From: Neptunitalea lumnitzerae
GTDB lineage: Bacteria > Bacteroidota > Bacteroidia > Flavobacteriales > Flavobacteriaceae
Assembly (NCBI RefSeq): GCF_027924185.1
Contig: NZ_BRVO01000001.1
Location: 744,001 to 808,000 of the forward strand
Direction: 5' to 3'
DNA length: 64,000 nt
The notes beneath the pieces were generated by a model, which saw only the letters and a list, made by a program, of their open reading frames with translations, was not told the DNA's origin and did not search any database. Positions 46,904-54,550 of this stretch are shown here, piece by piece. A program made the translations under genes and the position numbers. Positions within the stretch are counted from its first letter, which is position 1; each line of letters opens with the position of its first letter.

Positions 46904-48835
46904 TTATATTTTTATAACAAAGCCTCCGTAGGGTTGCATTGTTATGGTTGTTTCGGTATTAGAAATTTCCGTTTGTTCAAATTTGGTTGAAGTACCATCG
47001 GTAATCATATAGCCATTTTTAGAAGGTATAAAGCTCAAGTCAATGGTCATTTCCTTCACTTTATTTTCTCCATTAATACCTGTTATAAACCAGGTTTCAC
47101 CTTTTCTACGGGCAATAATAGCATCTTTACCAGGGTAGCCTGCTAGGTACTTAGATTGGTCCCAATCGGTAGGGATGTCTCTTAAATAATTTTTTACATA
47201 CTCAGGCATTTTAGCCATTCCATTGGGTGTTTCTGCAATATGTTGAATGCCTGATAAAAACAACGTAGGCAGTGCAAGTTCAAAGGCAGCTGTGGTTCTA
47301 CGGTGTATACCCGGTATGGTATCTAATGCCATAGGGGTAAAGTCCATAGGGTCAAATAAGTTTCTGGTATAGGGCAGCATTGCACAATGGCTCGGAGCTT
47401 CATCTGCATCTGGTTGTCCAAAGCTTATAAACTCAAAACCTTTAATGGCTTCCATAGTCATTAAATTAGGATAGGTTCTTTGCCAGCCTCTAGGTAATGT
47501 AGTACCATGAAAGTTTACTAGTATATGGTGTTTTGCAGCACTAGTTAATATCTGGTGGTAATACTCCATATAAGATTGTCCGTCTCCTCCAAAGAAATCT
47601 ATTTTAACACCACCAATACCCCAATCACTTAATTTTTTAAATTCAGCTTCTCTTTTTTCAGCCGTGGTAAATCTGTCTTTAGGCTCGTACGGGGTAGTGT
47701 TCCAGTCACCTGCAGAGTTGTACCATAAAATAAGTTGTACATTTTTTTCTTTACCATAGGCTACAAGTTCTTTAATTCCGTCATCGCCTATTCTGGTATC
47801 CCAATTAACATCTATTAAGCAATAGCCCCAATTCATATCGGCAGCATAGTCAATAAACTCTTTGGTAATATCGTAAGTTATAGAGTCGTCTTTTAAAATA
47901 GCCCAACTCCAAGAAGCTAATCCGGGTTTAATATAATCGGTATCTTCTGTAATGGCTGGTTTGGCAAGGTCGGTACCTAAAGTAGAGTTGGTAACGGTTT
48001 CTAAGGTACCTAGTGCAATAACGCGCCAAGGTGTTTCCCAAGGTAATTTAGATTCTGGGTTAAGAGCCCCATCGGTCATTTTTTCTTCCGGTTGCGGAAA
48101 TGTAAGTTTCAGTGCTTTATCTTCTTTGCTATATTTTAAATGTGACCCGGCATAGTTGGCTTCTAAATGAGTTTCGGTAATTGCCGCCCACATATTCTCA
48201 GCAGTATTAAAAAGAGCAGGATATATCCAACCTTCTCCAATATCTGATGGAGTATCTACACTAATTCCTTTCTTATAATGTTCCTCGTACGATGGATTAG
48301 TATGTTCCCAACCAGTTTTAGCTTTGGCTAGAGGCTGTAACCATGCTTTCGTGTTTTCCGGAAAGTTAAAAGTGGTTTTTTCATCGGTAATATATTTTAC
48401 ATCTTCTGAAGATTCAGGAAAAACATATTTAAAACCAAGTCCATCATTAGAAACACTAAACACAATCTGTAGTTGCTGTTCATGTTCATTAACCAAGGTA
48501 ATGGTTTTTTGGTTGGCTGTGTATGTAATATTACTTTGTTTCCCGTGAGTTAAGGTATAGGTGTCTTCTATTTTTGATATATCTGAAAACGACTGCATGG
48601 ATAGCTTAGATGCAAAATTTTCATCTTTACGCTCTAAACCAAGTACAGAGGTATCAATAACCACTTGGTTATTTTTATAAACTAAATAATATGCGGTAGA
48701 ATCCTTCTTAATCCCTGTATGTACGCTAATACTCTCATCAGGGCTTTCAATGGTGGTAGAAGGCTTAGAATTTTCAGGAGGACAACAGGATGCTAGTAAG
48801 ATACATAGCAAACCTTTTATCGCGATATTTTTCAT
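46904..48835 (-). CDS. GH97 retaining glycosidase lipoprotein (alpha-galactosidase / beta-L-arabinopyranosidase type)
   Basis: This 643-residue lipoprotein (lipobox LLASC, Cys17) has the GH97 order: N-terminal beta-sandwich, (beta/alpha)8 barrel, C-terminal beta domain. Nucleophile Asp413 in GGVKIDFFGGDGQ and a likely acid/base Glu462 in MTMEAIKGFEF place it in the retaining branch, not the inverting SusB-like alpha-glucosidases. Retaining GH97 enzymes include alpha-galactosidases and a bifunctional beta-L-arabinopyranosidase/alpha-galactosidase. Galactose and L-arabinopyranose differ only by the C6 group. The upstream copy of the putative AraR operator points to the arabinose role. It is on the opposite strand from the main locus. 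Confidence 0.9.
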   Translation of the reverse strand: MKNIAIKGLLCILLASCCPPENSKPSTTIESPDESISVHTGIKKDSTAYYLVYKNNQVVIDTSVLGLERKDENFASKLSMQSFSDISKIEDTYTLTHGKQSNITYTANQKTITLVNEHEQQLQIVFSVSNDGLGFKYVFPESSEDVKYITDEKTTFNFPENTKAWLQPLAKAKTGWEHTNPSYEEHYKKGISVDTPSDIGEGWIYPALFNTAENMWAAITETHLEANYAGSHLKYSKEDKALKLTFPQPEEKMTDGALNPESKLPWETPWRVIALGTLETVTNSTLGTDLAKPAITEDTDYIKPGLASWSWAILKDDSITYDITKEFIDYAADMNWGYCLIDVNWDTRIGDDGIKELVAYGKEKNVQLILWYNSAGDWNTTPYEPKDRFTTAEKREAEFKKLSDWGIGGVKIDFFGGDGQSYMEYYHQILTSAAKHHILVNFHGTTLPRGWQRTYPNLMTMEAIKGFEFISFGQPDADEAPSHCAMLPYTRNLFDPMDFTPMALDTIPGIHRRTTAAFELALPTLFLSGIQHIAETPNGMAKMPEYVKNYLRDIPTDWDQSKYLAGYPGKDAIIARRKGETWFITGINGENKVKEMTIDLSFIPSKNGYMITDGTSTKFEQTEISNTETTITMQPYGGFVIKI

Positions 48836-48848
48836 TATGGTTATCTAT

Positions 48849-48876
48849 AAGTGTTTTGTGAACATTTATAAATATA
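48849..48876 (-). promoter_or_regulatory. GH97 promoter with candidate AraR operator
   Basis: On the minus strand TATATTTA (48876-48869) is a -7 box one base from consensus. One nt further on comes the core, read on the plus strand as AAGTGT (48849-48854), N7, ACATTT (48862-48867). The spacing between -7 box and core equals that at susC1 and susC2, although the core is in the reverse orientation, as is possible for a near-palindrome. Confidence 0.6.
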
Positions 48877-48896
48877 CAAAAAAATAGCTTCAAAAA

Positions 48897-49622
48897 TCAA
48901 TTCCTCCCATTTTCGTCTGGATATAATTCATTTACATTGTCACTTTGCCAAAATTCCTTGGTGTCAACATTCATAATAGTTAACGGATTTGTATAGGCAG
49001 CACCTGTATCCATATTCCAAACATTAGCTCTATTTTGAGGGGTAGATTCGCCAATTCTGGTAAGTGGTGTGTGCCCAATAAATATCTCTTTATAGTGTAA
49101 AAAACGTTTTGGGTATCTAATATCGTCTTTAGAAAGGTTTGGGTCTAAGGCTAATGCGGTTTCCCAAAGTGTCCTGTCCCAGTAAAACAATCTTGGGTAG
49201 TACTCTAGTAAAACGCCGTGTAAATTGGTAAACCCTGCATGAATAAACAACCTATTATCATCATCTAAATAATAGGGTTTTAGGTTTCTTAGAAACTCTA
49301 AATGAATTTCTTTTTCATCGTGAGATAATTCGTCATAAGCAGCTACCGATGCGCCACCTCCGTGCATAAACCATAAATCGTTATCAGTTCTACCTTTAAA
49401 ATAGTCCAGTAGTAGTTCATCATGGTTTCCTTGAATAAATACGCAGTCGTTACTAGCTTTTAGTTCAATTAATTTGGCAATTACTTGCGGAGACTGGCTC
49501 CAGCCATCAACATAGTCTCCTAAAAATATAAGTTTGTCGTTTTCGGTAACTTTTGCTCTTTCTAAAATTTGAAGTAATGCTTTGTATGCTCCGTGAATAT
49601 CGCCTATGACAAGGGTTCTCAT
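48897..49622 (-). CDS. calcineurin-like metallophosphoesterase
   Basis: This 241-residue PPP-type phosphoesterase shows all metal motifs: GDIHG (8-12), GDYVDG (about 36-41), GNHDE (about 67-71) and later histidines in FIHAGF and IFIGHTPL. Bacterial members of this size act as protein phosphatases or diadenosine-tetraphosphate hydrolases; the substrate is not clear. It lies upstream of the GH97 gene on the same strand with a 61-nt gap that holds the GH97 promoter, so it is probably transcribed separately. Confidence 0.9.
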   Translation of the reverse strand: MRTLVIGDIHGAYKALLQILERAKVTENDKLIFLGDYVDGWSQSPQVIAKLIELKASNDCVFIQGNHDELLLDYFKGRTDNDLWFMHGGGASVAAYDELSHDEKEIHLEFLRNLKPYYLDDDNRLFIHAGFTNLHGVLLEYYPRLFYWDRTLWETALALDPNLSKDDIRYPKRFLHYKEIFIGHTPLTRIGESTPQNRANVWNMDTGAAYTNPLTIMNVDTKEFWQSDNVNELYPDENGRN

Positions 49623-49729
49623 GCTCGTTAGTTTTTCTCAAAGGTCTTAAAAGATCTTATATATGACAAATTCAGAAAGTTAACTTTACTTCATAATCAA
49701 GATTAAAAGCTCGTTTGCTTGTAGTGAGA

Positions 49730-50866
49730 TTAGCTATACTTTACCTTTCGTAGAATGCGCAAACATTCTTTTAAAGATTCGTAAACGTTGCGGTCATAAT
49801 CTTTTATAATCCATCGGTTTTCTTCTAAAATACTGCGGGCATCTTCAAATCCATTTAAGGCACAAATTAGATAGGTATTGGGTAAGTTACGTAAGCTTTT
49901 TTTATCGCTAGCTGATAGTGGTAGTTTCTTTTTTATTTTAGAGAGAATAGTATTGTTGGTATTGTATATATGGTACAAGGTACTCTTTACATATTGGGGC
50001 GGATTAAAGAGTAGGGTACTTTCTATTTTATAGGTGCCATTTTCTTGAAAATAAATATTGGTACTCTCAAGCGGGTAATATTTTTGATGATTGTTTAAGC
50101 CCATTTGCACATACTCGGTAATCGAAAAAGAATCTTCGGTATGTGCAATTTCTACTTCGTCTAACGCAGAATAGAATAGTTTTACTTGCTCATTAATCAG
50201 TTCAATGTCTACTCTAGAGTAGTAGATTCTATCATTACTTTTTTTGGTGGTACCAGCCCAGCATACCACAAATTGCTCTTTAAACACTTTATAATTGCCT
50301 TTAAGGTCTTTATGGCGGTCATATAAAAAATCAATTACACCATTTAGGGTAAGCTCAATATTATTACTAGCTTGTTTTTCTATTTCGGCTACGGTTTGGG
50401 AGTTAATGTCTTTAAGTTTTATATCAAAAACTTTAGGCATACTCATACTACCATCTCTAAAAAATACAGAACCACCATAGTATTTCCAGATGTTTTTACG
50501 TAGCGAGCATACCTTACCATTAGAGCGTATGGTAACCAAACCTACTACCTTGTTTTCTGGTAGATGCGGAAAAGGAATATTTTCATATGAAATAAGCGGA
50601 GGATTATCTAAGTAAGCATTTACCAGATTTTGAATTTTACTATCATCAAAAAAGTCAACTCCTAAGATGAGATTTTCTTCATCTTCAACCCCAATTACTA
50701 TAAATGAATTGTTGTTGGGGTTAGAGTTTGCCAAAGCGCATACGTGCTTTAAGAATTTAGCTTTGCCTTCTTTTTCACCAATATTTATAAAGCGTTTTTT
50801 GTCATAAAAACTATTTTCATCATTATGCGCTAAAAGACTTTTCACAAGAAGTCGTTTATTAATCAT
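49730..50866 (-). CDS. AlbA_2 (Schlafen-like) domain protein
   Basis: This 378-residue protein has an N-terminal AlbA_2 domain (about 15-140; EGKAKFLKHVCALANSNP, SFIVIGVEDEENLILGV and GLVTIRSNGKVCSLRKN). In other proteins this domain binds nucleic acid or nucleotides and is often linked to transcriptional regulators. The remaining 230 residues match no domain I recognise. It is divergent from the CRP/FNR-type gene, sharing the 191-nt region with the palindrome at 50998. Confidence 0.75.
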   Translation of the reverse strand: MINKRLLVKSLLAHNDENSFYDKKRFINIGEKEGKAKFLKHVCALANSNPNNNSFIVIGVEDEENLILGVDFFDDSKIQNLVNAYLDNPPLISYENIPFPHLPENKVVGLVTIRSNGKVCSLRKNIWKYYGGSVFFRDGSMSMPKVFDIKLKDINSQTVAEIEKQASNNIELTLNGVIDFLYDRHKDLKGNYKVFKEQFVVCWAGTTKKSNDRIYYSRVDIELINEQVKLFYSALDEVEIAHTEDSFSITEYVQMGLNNHQKYYPLESTNIYFQENGTYKIESTLLFNPPQYVKSTLYHIYNTNNTILSKIKKKLPLSASDKKSLRNLPNTYLICALNGFEDARSILEENRWIIKDYDRNVYESLKECLRILRKVKYS

Positions 50867-50997
50867 AGAACAAATAGCTTTTGTTGTGCATTAAATGTAA
50901 GTAATAAAGCTGAAATGTAACTGTTTATAAACGTTAAACTTATCAACGTTTTAGGCGTGTTGGTTGCTTACAGGGGCATTATTATTTAGCAGTATTT

Positions 50998-51015
50998 TAG
51001 AGGTTACAACCTCTA
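50998..51015. promoter_or_regulatory. 18-bp perfect palindrome-like operator between divergent genes
   Basis: The arms TAGAGGTT and AACCTCTA are perfect reverse complements separated by AC. It lies 42 nt before the CRP/FNR-type regulator start and 131 nt from the divergent AlbA_2 gene. No T-run follows. It is distinct from the FNR-type box downstream, so a different regulator may bind. Confidence 0.5.
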
Positions 51016-51057
51016 GAACTTATAATTTTACTGTACTTTTATATAAAATACTTACTC

Positions 51058-51639
51058 ATGTACGAGGTCTATTTTCATAACTTTAAAAAACGGGTAGCGC
51101 TTACCGAAGAAGAGGAAGCACTTATAAAGTCGTACCTATCAGTTAAGAAAATAAGAAAACGACAGTTTCTGTTGCAAGAAGACGATGTATGTAAAACCAT
51201 TGCTTTTGTAGAGCATGGTATGTTGCGAAGTTTTTCGGTAGATGATGCGGGTTCTGAGCACATTCTACAGTTTGCTGCAGAGGGTTGGTTTATTTCTGAT
51301 ATGCTTAGTTTTTTAACAGAAGAACCTGCTACCTTTAATATAGAAGCTGTTGAAAACTCTGAATTGGTTTTAATAAGTAAGTCTGCCCATGAAGAGCTTT
51401 TAAAATTGAGTCCGAAGTATGAAACCTTTATACGTGAGCTTATTACCAATGCTTATATAGCATTGCAAAAAAGAATAAATGCTAATAATAGCCAATCTAT
51501 AGAAGAGCGCTATGAAGACTTTATTCACAACTATCCTGATATTACTAAGCGTGTCCCTCAGCACATGATTGCCTCTTATATGGGCACTACCCCCGAAACA
51601 ATTAGTAGAATACGAAAAAGATTAACTACTCGTAAATAG
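51058..51639 (+). CDS. CRP/FNR-family transcriptional regulator
   Basis: This is a 193-residue regulator with a cyclic-nucleotide-binding-like beta-roll (about 18-115) and a C-terminal helix-turn-helix (about 165-190). The recognition helix reads TPETISRIRKRL. Glu180, Ser183 and Arg184 correspond to the FNR residues that read TTGAT half-sites, and a proline replaces the arginine found in CRP at that place. The N-terminal cysteine cluster of FNR is missing; the only cysteine is Cys45. It is therefore unlikely to sense oxygen through an iron-sulfur cluster. The stop is followed by a perfect FNR-type box before the next operon. Confidence 0.9.
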   Translation: MYEVYFHNFKKRVALTEEEEALIKSYLSVKKIRKRQFLLQEDDVCKTIAFVEHGMLRSFSVDDAGSEHILQFAAEGWFISDMLSFLTEEPATFNIEAVENSELVLISKSAHEELLKLSPKYETFIRELITNAYIALQKRINANNSQSIEERYEDFIHNYPDITKRVPQHMIASYMGTTPETISRIRKRLTTRK

Positions 51640-51654
51640 AGGGTTAGCTTATTT

Positions 51655-51672
51655 TATTGATTTAAATCAATA
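51655..51672. promoter_or_regulatory. perfect FNR-type binding site
   Basis: The 18-nt palindrome TATTGATTTAAATCAATA contains TTGAT-TTAA-ATCAA (51657-51670), identical to the classical TTGATnnnnATCAA consensus. It lies 16 nt after the regulator gene and about 80 nt before the NAD(P)-binding reductase start, so it most likely controls that operon. Confidence 0.75.
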
Positions 51673-51748
51673 GTTTTTCTTGATTTTCCACAATGGAAGA
51701 AGCCTTGTGGGCACCCTATCTTCGTATTGTTATAAAAAGGAAAAGATT

Positions 51749-52408
51749 ATGATAGCAACACAAACCATAGCCATTATAGGTGCCGCCGGTAACATGGGCA
51801 GTGCTATAGCTAAAAGTTTAGCTAAAGGAAATTACAATTTGTTGTTGCAGGCTTCTCATGTGCAGAAAGCGCAAGGTGTGTTAAATGAGATTAAGAAAGC
51901 GAACCCTGATATTTCAGCGGAAGTGATAAATTGTTCTTTTGAAGCATCATGGGAGGCCGACATTATCATACTTGCTGTGCCTTACCAAGCAGAGCAAGTT
52001 GTAGCAGAAAAAATTAGAGAGGTGGCTAATCAGAAAATTGTGATTAGTGTATCCAATCCATTAAATAGTACGTATAACGGGTTGCTTACTAATGAGCTTA
52101 GTGCGGCAGAAGAATTACAGGATTTGTTGCCCAATGCCAAAGTGGTAAAAGCATTTAATACCACATTTAAAGCTGATTTTGAGAAACCCTTTATAAAAGA
52201 CACGCAGGTAGATGCTTTTATTGCCGGAGATAATAAAGAGGCTGTAGCTACCGTGAAAGAGTTGATTGAAACAGTTGGTTTTCGGGCGGTAAATGCAGGA
52301 GGACTTTCAGTAAGCAGAACCCTAGAGCGTATGCAATTATTATTAATTCAGCTGTCGGTTGCTAATAATTATAACTGGCATGCAGGTTGGAAAGTATTAC
52401 ATAATTAA
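51749..52408 (+). CDS. NAD(P)-binding F420-reductase-like oxidoreductase
   Basis: This 219-residue Rossmann protein of the NADPH-dependent F420 reductase-like family (COG2085 type) has dinucleotide motif IIGAAGNMGSAIAKSL at residues 8-23, then IIILAVPYQAEQVV and VVKAFNTTF. Flavobacteria are not known to make F420, so the electron acceptor is unknown. The ATG at 51749 is used because it has a purine-rich ribosome site (AAAAAGGAAAAG) and begins the fold properly; an earlier in-frame start would include 23 non-homologous residues. It is the first gene behind the FNR-type box. Confidence 0.85.
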   Translation: MIATQTIAIIGAAGNMGSAIAKSLAKGNYNLLLQASHVQKAQGVLNEIKKANPDISAEVINCSFEASWEADIIILAVPYQAEQVVAEKIREVANQKIVISVSNPLNSTYNGLLTNELSAAEELQDLLPNAKVVKAFNTTFKADFEKPFIKDTQVDAFIAGDNKEAVATVKELIETVGFRAVNAGGLSVSRTLERMQLLLIQLSVANNYNWHAGWKVLHN

Positions 52409-52445
52409 AACACTATATATTAATCTAAAATTAAATTTAAAAATC

Positions 52446-53018
52446 ATGAAAAAGTTATTATTTGTTGCTATTGCATTTGTTTCGTTAAGCGCATTTACTG
52501 TTGCTAGTAAAGTTTGGACTAATGATGATCCTCACACTCAATTAGGGTTTACAGTTACCCACTTAGGTATTAATGATATTTCAGGAGCATTTACAGATGT
52601 AGATATTACGCTAGAGGCTTCTAAAGAAGATTTTAGTGATGCAGTTTTTAATCTTACTGCTAAAACAGCTTCTATTGATACACGTGTTGAAGCACGTAAC
52701 AATCACTTAAAAAGTGCTGATTTCTTTGATGTTGAAAAATATCCAACCTTAACTTTTAAAAGTACAGGTATTAAAAAAGCAGGAAAAGATACTTACAAAA
52801 TTGAAGGTGATTTAACTATGCACGGAGTTACTAAAAAAGTGTCTTTAAAGGCTACATACAGAGGTAGCGTAGTAAACCCAATGAGCAGCAAAGAAACTCA
52901 AGGTTTCCAAGTAACTGGTACACTTAAACGTTCAGATTTCGGAATTGGTGAAAAATTCCCAGAAGCAGTAGTTAGCGACGAAGTACGTATTGAGGCTAAC
53001 GCTGAGTTTGTACAGTAA
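52446..53018 (+). CDS. YceI-family periplasmic lipid-binding protein
   Basis: This is a 190-residue protein with a signal peptide (MKKLLFVAIAFVSLSAFTVA). A YceI beta-barrel follows: THLGINDISGAFTDVDITLEA-type strands, DTRVEARNNHLKSADFFDVEKYPTLTF-type block and the end RSDFGIG. Family members bind polyprenoid or other isoprenoid lipids such as quinone precursors. The ATG at 52446 is chosen since upstream in-frame codons would hide the signal peptide. It sits between a reductase and a VOC protein, consistent with a quinone or electrophile theme. Confidence 0.92.
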   Translation: MKKLLFVAIAFVSLSAFTVASKVWTNDDPHTQLGFTVTHLGINDISGAFTDVDITLEASKEDFSDAVFNLTAKTASIDTRVEARNNHLKSADFFDVEKYPTLTFKSTGIKKAGKDTYKIEGDLTMHGVTKKVSLKATYRGSVVNPMSSKETQGFQVTGTLKRSDFGIGEKFPEAVVSDEVRIEANAEFVQ

Positions 53019-53061
53019 TTAATAAAGGAATAAAGAATCTAATAAATCACAATTTAGAGAT

Positions 53062-53562
53062 ATGAATACGTTAGACCCCCAATACAAGGTTCCCCCAAAT
53101 ACAAAAATTGGACATGTGCATTTACGTGTATCTGATCTTCAAAAATCGTTAGCTTTTTATTGTGATTTGTTAGGTTTTGAGTTAATACAACTCTATGGAG
53201 ATGATGCCGCTTTTGTTTCGGCAGGTGGTTATCATCACCACATAGGGTTAAACACCTGGCATAGTAAAAATGCTGAGCCTGATACCAGAGAAGGAGTAGG
53301 TTTGTACCATTTGGCAATTTTGTATCCTACAGAAAAGGATTTAGCCAATATTTTGAAACGATTAAGAGCAGCACATTTTCCTAGAATTGGTGCTTCAGAT
53401 CATGGCGTGTCAAAGGCATTATACCTTAGAGACCCAGATAATAACGGAGTAGAATTGTATTGGGACAGACCCAAAGAGCAATGGCCAATTAATGAAAAGG
53501 GAGGTTTAGATATGTATACTAAACCTTTAGATTTAGAAGCATTGTTGGCATTAGCTGATTAA
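53062..53562 (+). CDS. VOC-family (glyoxalase/extradiol dioxygenase-like) protein
   Basis: This 166-residue protein has a VOC fold with metal-binding candidates in KIGHVHLRVSDLQ (first strand), GLYHLAIL and NNGVELYWD. The sequence resembles CatE/MhqA-like ring-cleavage or detoxification proteins. The segment YHHHIGLNTWHS is typical of that group. It lies 43 nt after the YceI gene and 14 nt before the next dioxygenase gene. Confidence 0.86.
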   Translation: MNTLDPQYKVPPNTKIGHVHLRVSDLQKSLAFYCDLLGFELIQLYGDDAAFVSAGGYHHHIGLNTWHSKNAEPDTREGVGLYHLAILYPTEKDLANILKRLRAAHFPRIGASDHGVSKALYLRDPDNNGVELYWDRPKEQWPINEKGGLDMYTKPLDLEALLALAD

Positions 53563-53576
53563 TTAAGATATTGCAG

Positions 53577-54455
53577 ATGAAAAGAAAAGATTTTATAAAA
53601 ACATTGACCATGGGAACAGTTGGAATGACATCATTATCGGCATTTAAAAATATGACCGATAATTTAAAGGAGAGTGCAACCGTAATGCCTGTATTATTTA
53701 TAGGACATGGTTCTCCTATGAACGGAATAGAAGACAATGAGTTTTCTAGAAGATGGAGTGCAATGGCAAAAGAAATCCCAATGCCGTCTGCTGTTTTAGT
53801 AGTCTCTGCACACTGGTATACTAGAGGTACGCGTATTACTGCTATGGATTTTCCTGAAACCATTCATGATTTTGGTGGTTTCCCTCAAGAGTTATTTGAT
53901 GTACAATACAATGCACCTGGTAACCCAGAGCTAGCAAAAGAAACGGTTAAGTTAAGTACCCATACTGATATTATACTAGACCATGATTGGGGTTTAGATC
54001 ATGGAGCTTGGACAGTGGTTCGTCACATGTACCCAGATGCTAAAGTGCCCGTGCTACAGTTAAGTATAGATGGTACCAAACCAGCACAATATCATTACAA
54101 TTTAGCAAAAGAGTTGTATGAATTACGTAAAAAAGGAGTGCTGATAATAGGTAGTGGTAATATGGTGCATAACCTAGGTATGGTAGCTTGGGATAAAATA
54201 GATGCTACTTACGGGTATGATTGGGCTTTAGACCTGAACGAAACGTTTAAAAAGCATATTTCAGAAACCAATCATAGTTCTTTAATTAACTATGATAAGT
54301 TAGGGATGGCAGCTCGTTTAGCCATACCAACTCCAGAACATTATTTGCCATTAATGTACACCTTAGGGTTACAAAAAGATAAAGATGATATTTCGTTCTT
54401 TAATGATAAGGCGGTAGCAGGGTCTTTAACAATGACCTCTGTAAAGATTGGCTGA
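53577..54455 (+). CDS. LigB-type extradiol dioxygenase (4,5-DOPA dioxygenase family)
   Basis: This 292-residue protein carries the LigB-family metal set: His44 in FIGHGSPMN, His79 in VSAHWYTRG, His97 in ETIHDFGGFP and His198 in GSGNMVHNLG. Homologues cleave the catechol ring of DOPA and similar compounds (E. coli YgiD). About 30 extra N-terminal residues (MKRKDFIKTLTMGTVGMTSL) resemble a signal peptide with KRK instead of a twin arginine, so export is possible but uncertain. The ATG at 53577 is preferred over the TTG 6 nt earlier. It is the last gene of the unit, before a strong terminator. Confidence 0.9.
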   Translation: MKRKDFIKTLTMGTVGMTSLSAFKNMTDNLKESATVMPVLFIGHGSPMNGIEDNEFSRRWSAMAKEIPMPSAVLVVSAHWYTRGTRITAMDFPETIHDFGGFPQELFDVQYNAPGNPELAKETVKLSTHTDIILDHDWGLDHGAWTVVRHMYPDAKVPVLQLSIDGTKPAQYHYNLAKELYELRKKGVLIIGSGNMVHNLGMVAWDKIDATYGYDWALDLNETFKKHISETNHSSLINYDKLGMAARLAIPTPEHYLPLMYTLGLQKDKDDISFFNDKAVAGSLTMTSVKIG

Positions 54456-54490
54456 TAGAACTAGAAATATTTATTTATGAATGTATTCTA

Positions 54491-54524
54491 AAAAACGCTG
54501 TTTGAAATTTCAAACAGCGTTTTT
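54491..54524. terminator. bidirectional terminator, 34-nt perfect palindrome
   Basis: The half AAAAACGCTGTTTGAAA is followed directly by its exact reverse complement and more T. It has A-runs and T-runs on the two sides and lies between convergent genes, so it ends both transcripts. Confidence 0.92.
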
Positions 54525-54550
54525 TATTTTTTTTAATTTAACAAAGAAAT

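Noticed and set aside
51686-51698. Small inverted repeat TTCCA-CAA-TGGAA between the FNR-type box and the reductase gene
   Set aside because: The arms are only 5 bp, which is expected by chance, and it has no second copy.
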